From Sandaracinus amylolyticus (lineage in GTDB: Bacteria; Myxococcota_A; Polyangia; Polyangiales; Sandaracinaceae), in the NCBI RefSeq assembly GCF_021631985.1, contig NZ_CP070225.1, positions 7,254,001-7,318,000 on the forward strand: 64,000 nt of DNA, given 5' to 3'. Below the pieces are notes generated by a model. That model worked only from the letters and a program-made list of their open reading frames with translations, made no database searches and was not told where the DNA came from. Positions 49,159-57,958 of this stretch are shown piece after piece. The position numbers and the translations under genes were made by a program. Position 1 is the stretch's first letter. The number at the start of each line of letters is the position of its first letter.

Positions 49159-49868
49159 CCACCCTCCGTGATCACGTCCTCGTCGGCGTCGTCCCCCTCC
49201 TCGAGACCATCGTCCGCAGGAGTCGCGCCGCGTGTGATCGACTCGGCCATCATCCGAGAAAAGGCCCCGCTCGTAAAGACGTCGAGCAGCGCCTCGGCCT
49301 CGATGATCCGCAGCTCGATCGCGACGTCGGTGGTGCCCGCGAGATCGCGCTCGAGCTGCAATCGCCGGCGCTCGAAGTAGAGGTGCACGACCTGTGTCGC
49401 GATCTCGAGCCGACGCTCCTCGAGGTTGCGCAGCTCGCGCATCAGCGAGGTCTCCTCGCGCGCGAAGAGCAGTCGATCGAGCTGGAACGTGAGGCTCCCC
49501 GAGAAGCTCAGCGAGTCGTCGCTCGACCACACGTTGCGCTCTCCGGTCGTGCTCTGTAGCGCCGAGAGATCGAGGGTCTGACCGCGCCGCACCTCGGCGC
49601 GCGTCTGGGGCAGCAGGCCCGCGAGACGCGCGCGATCCGCGGCGTCGCGCGCACGCCCGGGATCGAGCGCGGGCGACTCGAGCACCGCGCGCACCAGCGC
49701 GTCCACGCTCGGCTCGTCGCGATATCGCGCGAGCGCAGCACGCACCCGCGCCGGTGTGATGTGCGTGCGATCGATCGACTGCGCGGACGCGTCGTGATCG
49801 CGCGCGAGGAGCGCCATCGTGATCGCGGCGATCACCACGAGCACGGGCCCGACGTTGCGCGCGCTCAT
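49155..49868 (-). CDS. Exported helical protein, possibly TolC-like fragment
   Basis: A 237-residue protein with a signal peptide (MSARNVGPVLVVIAAITMAL, cleavage near DASAQ). The second half has long helices (FAREETSLMRELRNLEERRL, ATQVVHLYFERRRLQLERDL) resembling a single hairpin of outer-membrane efflux (TolC) proteins, but the length is only half of that family. The C-terminus is acidic (DDGLEEGDDADEDVITEGG). Its start overlaps the lipoprotein upstream and its stop overlaps pilZ. Confidence 0.7.
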   Translation of the reverse strand: MSARNVGPVLVVIAAITMALLARDHDASAQSIDRTHITPARVRAALARYRDEPSVDALVRAVLESPALDPGRARDAADRARLAGLLPQTRAEVRRGQTLDLSALQSTTGERNVWSSDDSLSFSGSLTFQLDRLLFAREETSLMRELRNLEERRLEIATQVVHLYFERRRLQLERDLAGTTDVAIELRIIEAEALLDVFTSGAFSRMMAESITRGATPADDGLEEGDDADEDVITEGG

Positions 49869-50227
49869 CGCGACACCTCGATCTGCGCGCGCACCCGCGC
49901 GAGCGCATCGCGGCGCGCCCTCGCCTCCCATGCGCACGCCGCGGCGATGCGACACCGCGACGCGCTCGGCATCACGAGCGGCGCGGGCGGATCGTCCGCG
50001 CCCACGCTCGTGACGCCCTCCCCGTAGCGACCGCCGAGCGACACCCCGATCGCCCACGACCACCGCGCGTCCTCGCCCTCTGCGCCGCTCGACGCTCGCG
50101 CGCGCTCGGTCGCCGCGCCCTCGATCGTCAGCGCCGGTGCGCTCTGCGCGATCTCCGCGCATCCCATGCTCGTGATCGCCGTCAACGCGATCACGAGCGA
50201 CCCTGGTCTCGCTCGTCTCGATTGCAT
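49865..50227 (-). CDS. Small lipoprotein
   Basis: A 120-residue protein with lipobox ITSMGC (Cys23). The mature part is about 100 residues, with a beta segment (WSWAIGVSLGGRYGEGV) and an Ala/Arg-rich helical end (CAWEARARRDALARVRAQIE). No known domain. Coupled by overlap (ATGA) to the next exported protein; the pair may form an envelope complex. Confidence 0.65.
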   Translation of the reverse strand: MQSRRARPGSLVIALTAITSMGCAEIAQSAPALTIEGAATERARASSGAEGEDARWSWAIGVSLGGRYGEGVTSVGADDPPAPLVMPSASRCRIAAACAWEARARRDALARVRAQIEVSR

Positions 50228-50264
50228 GCCCGCCTCGTATGTGCGGGACACACATCGCGCGACG

Positions 50265-50894
50265 TCAGCCGAGCGTTGCGTGATCGATCGCGACGATCTC
50301 GGACTCGCCCTTCGCGAGGCCGATCGCAGCAACGATCTTCTCGCCGGGCACACGCGGCGCGAGCACGATGGTGCCCTCGCTGCGCACCACGCCGTGATCG
50401 CTGCGCTCGACGCGCGGCGCGTCCGCTCCCTCGGGCCACGAGACGCGCACGACGCGCAGGTGGATCTCCGCGCCCGCCGGCGCGATCAGCTGCGCGCGCG
50501 CGATCGCGCTCTCGTGCACCCGCCACACGATGGCGAGGGTCTCGCCCTCGTCGAACCTCACGCCCGCGAACGCCGCGTCCGCGAGCTTCGTCATCGTCGC
50601 GACGGGCAGCACCGGCTCGCTCTCACGCTCGCGACGCGCGAGGCTCGGCGGCGGACGCTCGAGCCGACGCTCGGGCGGCACCGGCAGCACCGCGCGCACC
50701 GTGCTCGCGACGCGCCCCAGCAGCGACCGCGCGATCGAGAACGCCCCGGTCCGGCTGCTCGCATCGCGCCCGCGCAGCACGTCGATCAGCGACTCTCGAT
50801 CCATCGACTCCGCATTCGGCACGCCACGCCTCCGCGCTTCGTCCAGAAGCTCGTCCCAGGAACGTCGCTCGAGGTCCTTCAGAGGAGCCTCCAC
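50265..50894 (-). CDS. SAP/Rho_N-like domain protein
   Basis: A 209-residue protein; GTG start 16 bases inside the end of ribF. Residues 5-45 (SWDELLDEARRRGVPNAESM, DRESLIDVLRG) resemble the Rho N-terminal/SAP helix-extended-helix nucleic-acid-binding motif. A Pro/Arg-rich linker leads to a beta-rich domain (EGETLAIVWRVHESAIARAQL, IHLRVVRVSWPEGAD) reminiscent of DUF4912 proteins, which often carry a Rho_N domain. The N-terminal call is reasonable; the second is tentative. Confidence 0.7.
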   Translation of the reverse strand: MEAPLKDLERRSWDELLDEARRRGVPNAESMDRESLIDVLRGRDASSRTGAFSIARSLLGRVASTVRAVLPVPPERRLERPPPSLARRERESEPVLPVATMTKLADAAFAGVRFDEGETLAIVWRVHESAIARAQLIAPAGAEIHLRVVRVSWPEGADAPRVERSDHGVVRSEGTIVLAPRVPGEKIVAAIGLAKGESEIVAIDHATLG

Positions 50895-51811
50895 GTCGGC
50901 TCGTCCTGGACGAGCCGATCACGCGCCGCCTGGGCGTCCTTGGCGATCTGTGCCCGAAGTGCGTCGATGCCGTCGAATTTCTGCTCGGCGCGCAGCCGCG
51001 CGACGAACCCGACGCGCAGCCGCGCGCCGTAGAGATCACCAGTGAAGTCGAAGAGATGCACCTCGACCGAGCGGCCCGCGGCGAAGGTGGGGCGCGTGCC
51101 GAGGTTCGCGACGCCGCGCAGGAGCTGCGGATCGCGCTGCGGCGCGATCACGCGCGCGATCACCGCGTAGACGCCGTCGGCCGGCATGAGGATCGGATCG
51201 CAGTCGAGGTTCGCGGTCGGGAAGCCGATGGTGCGGCCGCGACGGAAGCCCTCGACGATCGTTCCGTCGACGTCGTGCACGCGACCGAGCATGCGCGTCG
51301 CGCGATCGATCGCGCCCTCGCGGAGCGCCTCGCGCACCCGCGTCGAGCTCACGCGACCGACGTCGGGCAGCTCGACCGGCGCGACCTCGGTCACGCCGAA
51401 CCCCCGCGATGCGCCGAGCTCGCGAAGGCGCTCGATCGTGCCGGTGCGCCCGGCGCCGAAGCGGAAGTCGGGCCCGACGATCACCTCTCGCGCCGAGAGC
51501 TCGCGCACGAGCACGTCGTCGACGAAGTCCTCGGCAGTGCGCGCCGCGTACGCGGCATCGAAGCGCGCGACCGCGACGTCGTCGGCGCCCGCCGCACGAA
51601 GCAGCTCGATGCGACGCGCGATCGTGGTGATCGGCACGGGGGCGCGCTCGGGCGCGAGCACCGCGAGCGGGTGCGGATCGAAGGTGAGCGGAACGACGTC
51701 GAGGCCCGCGGCGTCGGCACGCCGTCGGGCCTCGTCGATCAGCGCGCGGTGCCCGGCGTGCACACCGTCGTGGTTGCCGGGGATCACCGCGGTGCGTCGC
51801 CCTCGCGTCAT
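50879..51811 (-). CDS. ribF: Bifunctional riboflavin kinase / FAD synthetase
   Basis: A 310-residue enzyme that makes FMN and then FAD from riboflavin. The N-terminal nucleotidyltransferase domain has GNHDGVHAGHRALID (HxGH-type motif) and TFDPHPLAVL, then VGPDFRFGAGRTGT and SSTRVREAL. The C-terminal flavokinase domain has GRTIGFPTANLDCD (the ATP/Mg motif), GVYAVIA, NLGTRPTF and EVHLFDFTGDLYG. It is the first conserved gene of a unit with a SAP-like protein, a lipoprotein, an exported helical protein and PilZ. Confidence 0.96.
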   Translation of the reverse strand: MTRGRRTAVIPGNHDGVHAGHRALIDEARRRADAAGLDVVPLTFDPHPLAVLAPERAPVPITTIARRIELLRAAGADDVAVARFDAAYAARTAEDFVDDVLVRELSAREVIVGPDFRFGAGRTGTIERLRELGASRGFGVTEVAPVELPDVGRVSSTRVREALREGAIDRATRMLGRVHDVDGTIVEGFRRGRTIGFPTANLDCDPILMPADGVYAVIARVIAPQRDPQLLRGVANLGTRPTFAAGRSVEVHLFDFTGDLYGARLRVGFVARLRAEQKFDGIDALRAQIAKDAQAARDRLVQDEPTWRLL

Positions 51812-51845
51812 CGGCGCCCGATGATGGGCGCCGCCAGCGCGGGGG

Positions 51846-52874
51846 TCAATTCTCGGCGCAGATCGTGTGCCGCTCGAGCATGTATCCGCCCGAGCCGGCG
51901 TTCGTCCGAGCGCGCCACAGGTACGCGCCCCCGCTTCCGCCGCACGCCGCGATGTCGCCGACCACGCCGCGGCCGGTCAGGGTGCCGGCCCTGCCGAACG
52001 ACGACCAATAGGTCTGCCTCGTGCCGTAGCGCGTGGCGCCGAAACCCCCGCCCGGCCAGTAGAAGACCTCGAGCGTCGTCGGATCGAGCCCGACGCTGTG
52101 CTCGAGGACGAGGTTGTCGGCGTCGATGTCGAAGTCGACGATCTCACCTGCCACGTCGACGTCCAAGAAGCCGAAAGGCTGGAGAACGGAGTACCCGTTC
52201 GCCGCGATCGCGGAGTGGTGCATGCTGAAGCGCATCTTCGGCGCGTTCGTCCCGCTCTGCACGACGCGTTCGATGACGACCACACGGTCCCGAGTGCGAT
52301 CGACCGCGACGCGACGTCGGCTGCCCGCCGTGATCGTGCCGTCGCGCTGCACCGGGACGCTGCCGAGCCATGCGCCGGTCGACGAATAACCGGTCAGCGA
52401 CGAGCCGCCGACGAGATAGATGGTCGCTCCGTCGCCCGACACCGCGATGTCCTCGTTGGCCCAACCGGTCGAGGAGATCACTGTGGTGATCGCTGTGAGC
52501 GTTCCGAGCGAGTTGAACGTGAGACGCCGGACGCGCGTGCCGCCATCCGTCAGCGCCCACACCTGCCGGTTCGTCCCGGGCGCGACGGAAGTGAGGGAGA
52601 ACCCGAGGTTCGTGTCCGTCGTGCCCGGCCTGCGGCACTGGCCCGTTCCCATGCTCCCGTCGACGTTCATGACCGTGCAGGTCGACGGAGTGGCAAAGAG
52701 AACGACCTGATCAGGCTGCGTGTCTGGGGACCTGAGGAGCGCGACCCGGGAGAAGTCGTAGGCGCCCGTGTGCGGCAGGTATGTCGCGACCGAACCCGTG
52801 AAGTAGCCGCACGCAGCGAGTGCGAGCGCGAGCCCAACGACGATGGCGAAACGTATCTTGTTGTTGCGTGACAC
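51846..52874 (-). CDS. Beta-propeller-like lipoprotein
   Basis: A 342-residue protein. I choose GTG at 52872-52874, which has AAGGAGAG eight bases upstream; an ATG 21 bases earlier lacks one. Lipobox LALAAC (Cys22). The mature region is almost entirely beta, with repeated strands (VALLRSPDTQPDQVVLFATP, VWALTDGGTRVRRLTFNSLG, IAVSGDGATIYLVGGSSLTG, RVAVDRTRDRVVVIERVVQS) suggesting a six- or seven-bladed propeller. Its ribosome binding site lies within the 3' arm of a strong hairpin (52880-52917). Confidence 0.72.
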   Translation of the reverse strand: MSRNNKIRFAIVVGLALALAACGYFTGSVATYLPHTGAYDFSRVALLRSPDTQPDQVVLFATPSTCTVMNVDGSMGTGQCRRPGTTDTNLGFSLTSVAPGTNRQVWALTDGGTRVRRLTFNSLGTLTAITTVISSTGWANEDIAVSGDGATIYLVGGSSLTGYSSTGAWLGSVPVQRDGTITAGSRRRVAVDRTRDRVVVIERVVQSGTNAPKMRFSMHHSAIAANGYSVLQPFGFLDVDVAGEIVDFDIDADNLVLEHSVGLDPTTLEVFYWPGGGFGATRYGTRQTYWSSFGRAGTLTGRGVVGDIAACGGSGGAYLWRARTNAGSGGYMLERHTICAEN

Positions 52875-52879
52875 TGGCT

Positions 52880-52917
52880 CTCTCCTTTGCACCATCTACG
52901 GATGGCGCAAAGGAGAG
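52880..52917 (-). promoter_or_regulatory. 17-bp hairpin that buries the downstream ribosome binding site
   Basis: Arms 52880-52896 and 52901-52917 pair over 17 positions with a single mismatch and a 4-base loop. On the minus-strand RNA the 3' arm contains the AAGGAGAG of the lipoprotein gene. It also lies 38 bases after the stop of the preceding gene, so it may be a terminator, a translational gate, or both. There is no T-tract. Confidence 0.6.
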
Positions 52918-52954
52918 TACCGCCGCAGCTCACGACACTCAACGCGCGGCGAGA

Positions 52955-55147
52955 TCAGCGCGGGCAGGCCTCGCCTTCGGGATCCTGGCGGCACGCTTCC
53001 GCGATCTGACAGCACCCGGCGGGCATGAGGAACGGCGTGCAGTGGGGGACCACGCGGTCGTCGTCGTCGATGTGATAGTCGCCGTCGCCGGCGGCGGTGC
53101 CCGGCACGCGCATCTCGCGGGTGCTGCGGGTCGTTCCATCGCGACCGGGCACGACGGCCTCGGGGTACGAATACGGCTCCGGGGCCGTCATGCCGAGCGC
53201 GGGATCGGGCGCGATCAGGTCGGGCTCACCGTTGCCGTCGGCATCGGTCGCCGCGTTGCGCAACGGGCACAGCGGCAGACCGCAGAAGACGTCGAGCGAC
53301 GCCGGGCAGCACGCCGGGTTCGCCGGCATGTACGCGACCGGGCTCGACGCCCCGCCGGCCGAGACGCGCGGCGCCATCGTGCACGCGGGGATGCCGTGGC
53401 CCGGGTCGAACGAGCCCACCTGCTCGGGCGTCGTGTCGTCCGCGGCGTCGACGATCGACCAGCCACCGGCGCGGCCCTGCTCGGCGAGCATGGCCGAGCC
53501 CTCTTCACCGCAGAGCGGGAGCGAGCCGTCGCCGCGCACCGGATCGAGCTGGTTCACCGCGCCGATGCGGTACGAGAAGTCGGGGCAGCCGAGCTCGTTC
53601 GGCACCGACCACGCCTGACCCGACGCGCTGCCGCTGCAGAGGCGCGCCGGCGCCATCGGATCGGTCATTCGCGCGGGGTTGTCGCGGCAGTGCGTGTTGC
53701 CGGTCTCGGTTCGGCGCGGCGCCGTCATGTTGCAGATCGTCTCGCAGGTCGCGGGATCGCGCGTGCACGTGCTGAGGCACTGATCGATCGCGTTCACGAT
53801 CTGCGCGCCCGCGACACCACTGAGCAGGTTGACGTCGTAGTTGCCGCTCGGCAGCTCCTGACAGTCGACCCAGATGCGCTCGTAGGTCTCCGCGGTGTTG
53901 CCGGGCGCGATGATCGGCACGCGGCACTCGCTCGGGAGCTGAGGGTTCGTGATCATGACCGCGATCGGCGGAATGCCCGCGCGCACCTGATTGAACACCT
54001 CGACCGGGAAGCCGCCGGTCGTGAGCTCGTTCTGCGTCGTCGGCGGGATCGAGCCGACGATCAGCACGTCGGGCAGACCGCTGCGCTGCTCGGCGGGCGT
54101 GCGCGCACGGCGCACGATCGGCACCGGGAAGAAGTAGTTGATGTTGGCGGTGCCGAGGATCGGATGCGCGTCCTGCATGCCGTCGTTGTTCGCGTCGACG
54201 GGCGCGACGTAGAAGCCGTACGCGGGGCTGCCGAAGAAGTAGTTCCTCGAGTCGATGCCGGCCGCGGTGAACGCGTTCTGCCACGCCGACGAGGGCTGCG
54301 CGCCCGCGGTCGCGTCGACGATCGAGTCGAGGCGCATGTTCGTGAGCCCGAGGAGCTGCGCCTCGCGCATGATCGGATCGGGCGTGGTGGGCAGCGTATC
54401 GCGCGAGTCGAGCGCGCGCGTCTGATCCGCGACCTGGAAGACCGGGCGCTCGGTGGAGACCGGCGCGCCGAGCGTCACTGCCACGCCCTCGACGACCTGA
54501 CCGTTCGGGTTCTCGTCGATGTGCCCGAACGCGATGCGCTGGAACTGCGGGGGCACCGCGCTCGTGCTGATGAACGCACCGCCCGCGACGTCACCCGCCG
54601 TCGGCAGGTTGCGCACGCTGAAGAACGGATTGAAGTCGCCGTCGTAGTCGAAGAAGCCGCGGATCTGATAGGCAGTGCCGGGGCAGGTCGGATTCTCGGG
54701 ATCCGGGTCCTCGCACACGCCGCGGCCGAGCGAGAGCTCGGGCCAGATGAACGGCGCCGAGCGCATGATCGGCCGGCGATCCTCCGCCGTCGGCTCGAGG
54801 GGCATGCAGTCGTTGAGCGAGAACATCGTCTCGCCCGGGATCGTGAGGAGGCTCGTCGCGCTGGACGCGCTGCCGCTCGGCGGAGGCGGGTTGTCGAACA
54901 CGAAGAGCGTGAGGATCACGTTGCCGATGATCTCGGTCGGCTCTCCGGTGCCGTCGTCGCCTGCGCGCACGCAGTCGGGACGCGAGCCGACGTAGAGGAC
55001 CGTCCCCTCGATGACGCCGGTCGGATCCGGCGCGGCACCGCCGTTCCGCCGGAACGTGTCGGTGTTCGGATCATCACAACCGCCGACGAGGACGCCGGCA
55101 GTGAGGGCTCCGACGCAGAGCGTTCCGAGGTGGGGAATCAAGCGCAT
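52955..55147 (-). CDS. Large Cys-rich lipoprotein in a TonB-receptor operon
   Basis: A 730-residue lipoprotein: lipobox VLVGGC (Cys24). About 25 Cys, several in pairs (CLSTCTRD, CETICNMT, CCPASLDVFC, GCCQIAEAC). A beta domain at about 45-130 (GVIEGTVLYVGSRPDC) looks like a carboxypeptidase-regulatory or transthyretin-type fold. A DANNDGMQDAHPI segment and DADGNGEPDLIAPD resemble calcium-binding EF/VCBS loops. It lies 20 bases after the stop of the second TPR-TonB receptor gene. By analogy with SusD-type partners it could be the surface-exposed ligand-capture subunit, but it is not a recognisable SusD. Confidence 0.72.
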   Translation of the reverse strand: MRLIPHLGTLCVGALTAGVLVGGCDDPNTDTFRRNGGAAPDPTGVIEGTVLYVGSRPDCVRAGDDGTGEPTEIIGNVILTLFVFDNPPPPSGSASSATSLLTIPGETMFSLNDCMPLEPTAEDRRPIMRSAPFIWPELSLGRGVCEDPDPENPTCPGTAYQIRGFFDYDGDFNPFFSVRNLPTAGDVAGGAFISTSAVPPQFQRIAFGHIDENPNGQVVEGVAVTLGAPVSTERPVFQVADQTRALDSRDTLPTTPDPIMREAQLLGLTNMRLDSIVDATAGAQPSSAWQNAFTAAGIDSRNYFFGSPAYGFYVAPVDANNDGMQDAHPILGTANINYFFPVPIVRRARTPAEQRSGLPDVLIVGSIPPTTQNELTTGGFPVEVFNQVRAGIPPIAVMITNPQLPSECRVPIIAPGNTAETYERIWVDCQELPSGNYDVNLLSGVAGAQIVNAIDQCLSTCTRDPATCETICNMTAPRRTETGNTHCRDNPARMTDPMAPARLCSGSASGQAWSVPNELGCPDFSYRIGAVNQLDPVRGDGSLPLCGEEGSAMLAEQGRAGGWSIVDAADDTTPEQVGSFDPGHGIPACTMAPRVSAGGASSPVAYMPANPACCPASLDVFCGLPLCPLRNAATDADGNGEPDLIAPDPALGMTAPEPYSYPEAVVPGRDGTTRSTREMRVPGTAAGDGDYHIDDDDRVVPHCTPFLMPAGCCQIAEACRQDPEGEACPR

Positions 55148-55167
55148 GTGCTGGTGTCCTCCGCTTC

Positions 55168-57894
55168 TCACATCCGGTAGGCGACGGTGAGCATGAAGCG
55201 CGCCGACAGCTCCTGACCAAAGGGATGCTGTCTGTGTCGATTGTCGGTGATGTTGTATCCGACGATCCCGATATCGAGATGATCGTCGAACAGCCGATAT
55301 CCGATGCGCGCGTTGATCAGGTAATAGGCCGGGAGATCGAATTCGCCGTACGCCACACCACCCCCGCCCTCGGTGGTGAAGACCTGCTCGAGCCAGCGCT
55401 GCTCGCTCGCGAAGTGGAAGTCGACGCTGATGTCGAGACCGAACTCCGAGCGATACTGGATGCCCGCGTTCACGTGGTGCGTGCTCGTGCGCGCCTCTTC
55501 GGTGCGGAACACGCCGCTCGCGGTCGCGGGGACCGTCGTGAACGTCTGGTTGATCGCGTAGTTCGCGTAGATGTCGAGGCCGGTGACGGGATAGATGCGC
55601 GTCATCGCCTCGCCGCCCACCACGTCGAAGATCGGCGGCTCGTTCTGGAACGTGATCGTGCCGACCGGATAGCTCGCGGTGCCGCGCGAGTAGCTCTGCA
55701 GGAAATCGCCCTGGTCGACGCCACCCGAGTAATCGGCGAGCCGGAACGGCTGGACCTGTGCGAGCGAGATCAGATTGCTCACACGGTTGTAATAGACGTT
55801 GATCTCGAAATCGAGGAACTCGAACTCCTCGTTCCGGTAGCCCAGCTCCGCCGAGAGGATGTTCTCCGGCTGCAGCGGCTCACCACGCGCGATCTCCGAG
55901 CCTTGTGCGATGACGTGCACGCCCGGGATCGGAGTCGGATTGCGGAGGTCGAGATACGACTCGAGGAACGTCGGAGTGCGGAACGCAGTGCCGACCGATG
56001 CGCGGATCGTCGAGCGCTGCGACGGATGCACGAGCACCGCGCCGCGCGGCGAGAACACCGGGTCGGGCAGGAGCGGATGGAAGTCGGTGCGGAAGCTGCC
56101 GACGACGCTCAGCCACTCGGTGAGCCGCATCGCGTCCTGGATGAACAGCGCGTAGTGGTTCTGCTCGTACGCCTGGCCCAGGTAGTCCCACGCGACCGTC
56201 TTGCGGCGATAGCTCGCGCCGACGTGCAGGTTGTGGTGGACCAGCAGATCGAACTCCTGCGCGAACTCCGCTTCGACGTCGAAGGTGCCGGAGACGAAGT
56301 CGCCGCGCACCGGATCGCCGCCGCGCGGCACCGAGCCGAGCTGCGCCTGCGCGTCGAAGTGCGTGTAGAACGCGCGGATCGAGCCGTAGGGCGTCTCGAT
56401 GCTGCCGAGCACGTGCCCGACCGGGCCGCGCGCGATGAAGTCGCGCAGCGGGCCGGTGCCCTGGAAGTTCTGGAGTCGATCGACGATGCCGCCCTGCAGA
56501 CTGACCTGCAGCTCGGGGATGATTCGATATCGAAGGCTCGCGTTCGCGAACCCACCCGCCGTCGCGGCAGCGGGATCGCCGTACTCGTCGGGCGTGAAGT
56601 AGTCGACGCGATCGGGGCCGACCTCGCGCGTGAATCGATCGGCGCGCAGATATCCGGCGGCGATGCGATACGCGAGCCGCTCGATGCGCCCCGACGTCTG
56701 CGCGTGGCCCCAGAGCGTGTTGCCGTTGCCGCCGCCGAGGATCGCCTCGGTCGAGGGCTCGCCGGGAGCGCGCGTGATGATGTTGACGATGCCGCTGAAC
56801 GAGTTCGCGCCGTAGAGCGCCGACGCAGGACCGCGGATGATCTCGATGCGCTCGACGTCCGAGGGGCCGACCGGCAGCGTCGCCCAGAGCGTCGCGCCGA
56901 GCGTGTCGATGTACGTCGATCGTCCGTCGACGAGCACGAGCACGCGGTTCGACAGACGCTGGTTGAACCCACGGATGCCGAGGTTCGAGTCGACCGGCGT
57001 CGTGGTCATGACGTCGACGCCCGCCGCGCGGCGCAAGGCCTCGGGCAGGCTCCAGAGACCGCTGAGGCGCAGGTCCTGCCGCGAGATGACCGTCGTCGAG
57101 GCCGGCGCATCGAGCGGCGACTGCGCGAAGCGCGCCGCGGACACGACCGACTCCTCGTACACGTCGGACTCGGCCGCGCGGATCGCGAGCGTCGGATCGA
57201 CCGCGGGATCCGGGCCCCCACCGGCACCACCCTCGCCCGCGCCACCCGCCGAGCCCGCGCTCCCCACGGGATCGACGGTGCGCCCGCGGGTCACCCCCCC
57301 CACGCGACCACGGCTCCGCAGATCGACGGCGAGCGAGCGCAGCTGCTCGGCACGACGCCGCAGCGCTTCGCTCTCCGTCGCCTCGGCGAGCGCCGCGATC
57401 TGCGTGGCGGAGTCCTCGAGCGCCTGGATCTCCTCGATCGACGCGAGTGGCCGCGCACCGCTCGAAGGCTCCGACGACGACGACGTCGTGGTCGTCGAGT
57501 CTCCGGCCCGCTGCGCACGTTCGCGCGCCGCGACCGCGGCCTGGCGATCGCCGATCGCGACGAGGAACTGCTGCACTTCGCTGCGATCGGGCGGGTCGGT
57601 CTCGAGGTACCGCTCGAAGTAGTCGCGCGCTTCGTCGTAGCGCCCGCTCTCCGCGTAGGCGCGCGCGATGTTGTAGAGGACGTTCGGGTGCGGAAGGATC
57701 TCGTAGGCCTCCTGCAGCGCCGCGACACCCTCGTCGACACGGCCCTCCGCGATGAGCGCCATGCCGCGACGGAAATGCGTGCGGGCCTCGGTGCGAACGT
57801 CTGCACGTGCGACCGAGCTGATCCCCAACGCACCGGTGAGCACCGTCGCGACGAGCATGGAGCAGCGGATTCGTTGACCGAGTACGAGTGCCAA
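55168..57894 (-). CDS. TonB-dependent receptor with N-terminal TPR region (paralogue 2)
   Basis: A 908-residue outer-membrane protein. Start TTG is chosen to keep a charged n-region (ALVLGQRIRCS); ATG at 57858 is an alternative. Signal peptide ends ARA. TPR-like helices lie at 32-110 (HFRRGMALIAEGRVDEGVAA, NIARAYAESGRYDEARDYFE). A low-complexity linker follows, then the plug domain (about 250-390; ALYGANSFSGIVNIIT, RGFNQRLSNRVLVLVDGR) and a 22-strand-type barrel ending in LTVAYRM. It is a duplicate of the neighbouring receptor. The ligand is unknown; siderophore, vitamin or glycan are possible for this family. Confidence 0.9.
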   Translation of the reverse strand: MALVLGQRIRCSMLVATVLTGALGISSVARADVRTEARTHFRRGMALIAEGRVDEGVAALQEAYEILPHPNVLYNIARAYAESGRYDEARDYFERYLETDPPDRSEVQQFLVAIGDRQAAVAARERAQRAGDSTTTTSSSSEPSSGARPLASIEEIQALEDSATQIAALAEATESEALRRRAEQLRSLAVDLRSRGRVGGVTRGRTVDPVGSAGSAGGAGEGGAGGGPDPAVDPTLAIRAAESDVYEESVVSAARFAQSPLDAPASTTVISRQDLRLSGLWSLPEALRRAAGVDVMTTTPVDSNLGIRGFNQRLSNRVLVLVDGRSTYIDTLGATLWATLPVGPSDVERIEIIRGPASALYGANSFSGIVNIITRAPGEPSTEAILGGGNGNTLWGHAQTSGRIERLAYRIAAGYLRADRFTREVGPDRVDYFTPDEYGDPAAATAGGFANASLRYRIIPELQVSLQGGIVDRLQNFQGTGPLRDFIARGPVGHVLGSIETPYGSIRAFYTHFDAQAQLGSVPRGGDPVRGDFVSGTFDVEAEFAQEFDLLVHHNLHVGASYRRKTVAWDYLGQAYEQNHYALFIQDAMRLTEWLSVVGSFRTDFHPLLPDPVFSPRGAVLVHPSQRSTIRASVGTAFRTPTFLESYLDLRNPTPIPGVHVIAQGSEIARGEPLQPENILSAELGYRNEEFEFLDFEINVYYNRVSNLISLAQVQPFRLADYSGGVDQGDFLQSYSRGTASYPVGTITFQNEPPIFDVVGGEAMTRIYPVTGLDIYANYAINQTFTTVPATASGVFRTEEARTSTHHVNAGIQYRSEFGLDISVDFHFASEQRWLEQVFTTEGGGGVAYGEFDLPAYYLINARIGYRLFDDHLDIGIVGYNITDNRHRQHPFGQELSARFMLTVAYRM

Positions 57895-57958
57895 GGTGGA
57901 GGCCCGAGGTGAGGCCCGCGCTCGCTTCCCCCCGAGCGCGGGCGATCGAAGCGCCGGA

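Noticed and set aside
48811..49908. A longer PilZ gene starting near 49908
   Set aside because: The extra N-terminal part is the out-of-frame reading of the upstream exported protein; the ATG at 49158 overlaps that gene's stop and begins the PilZ motif.
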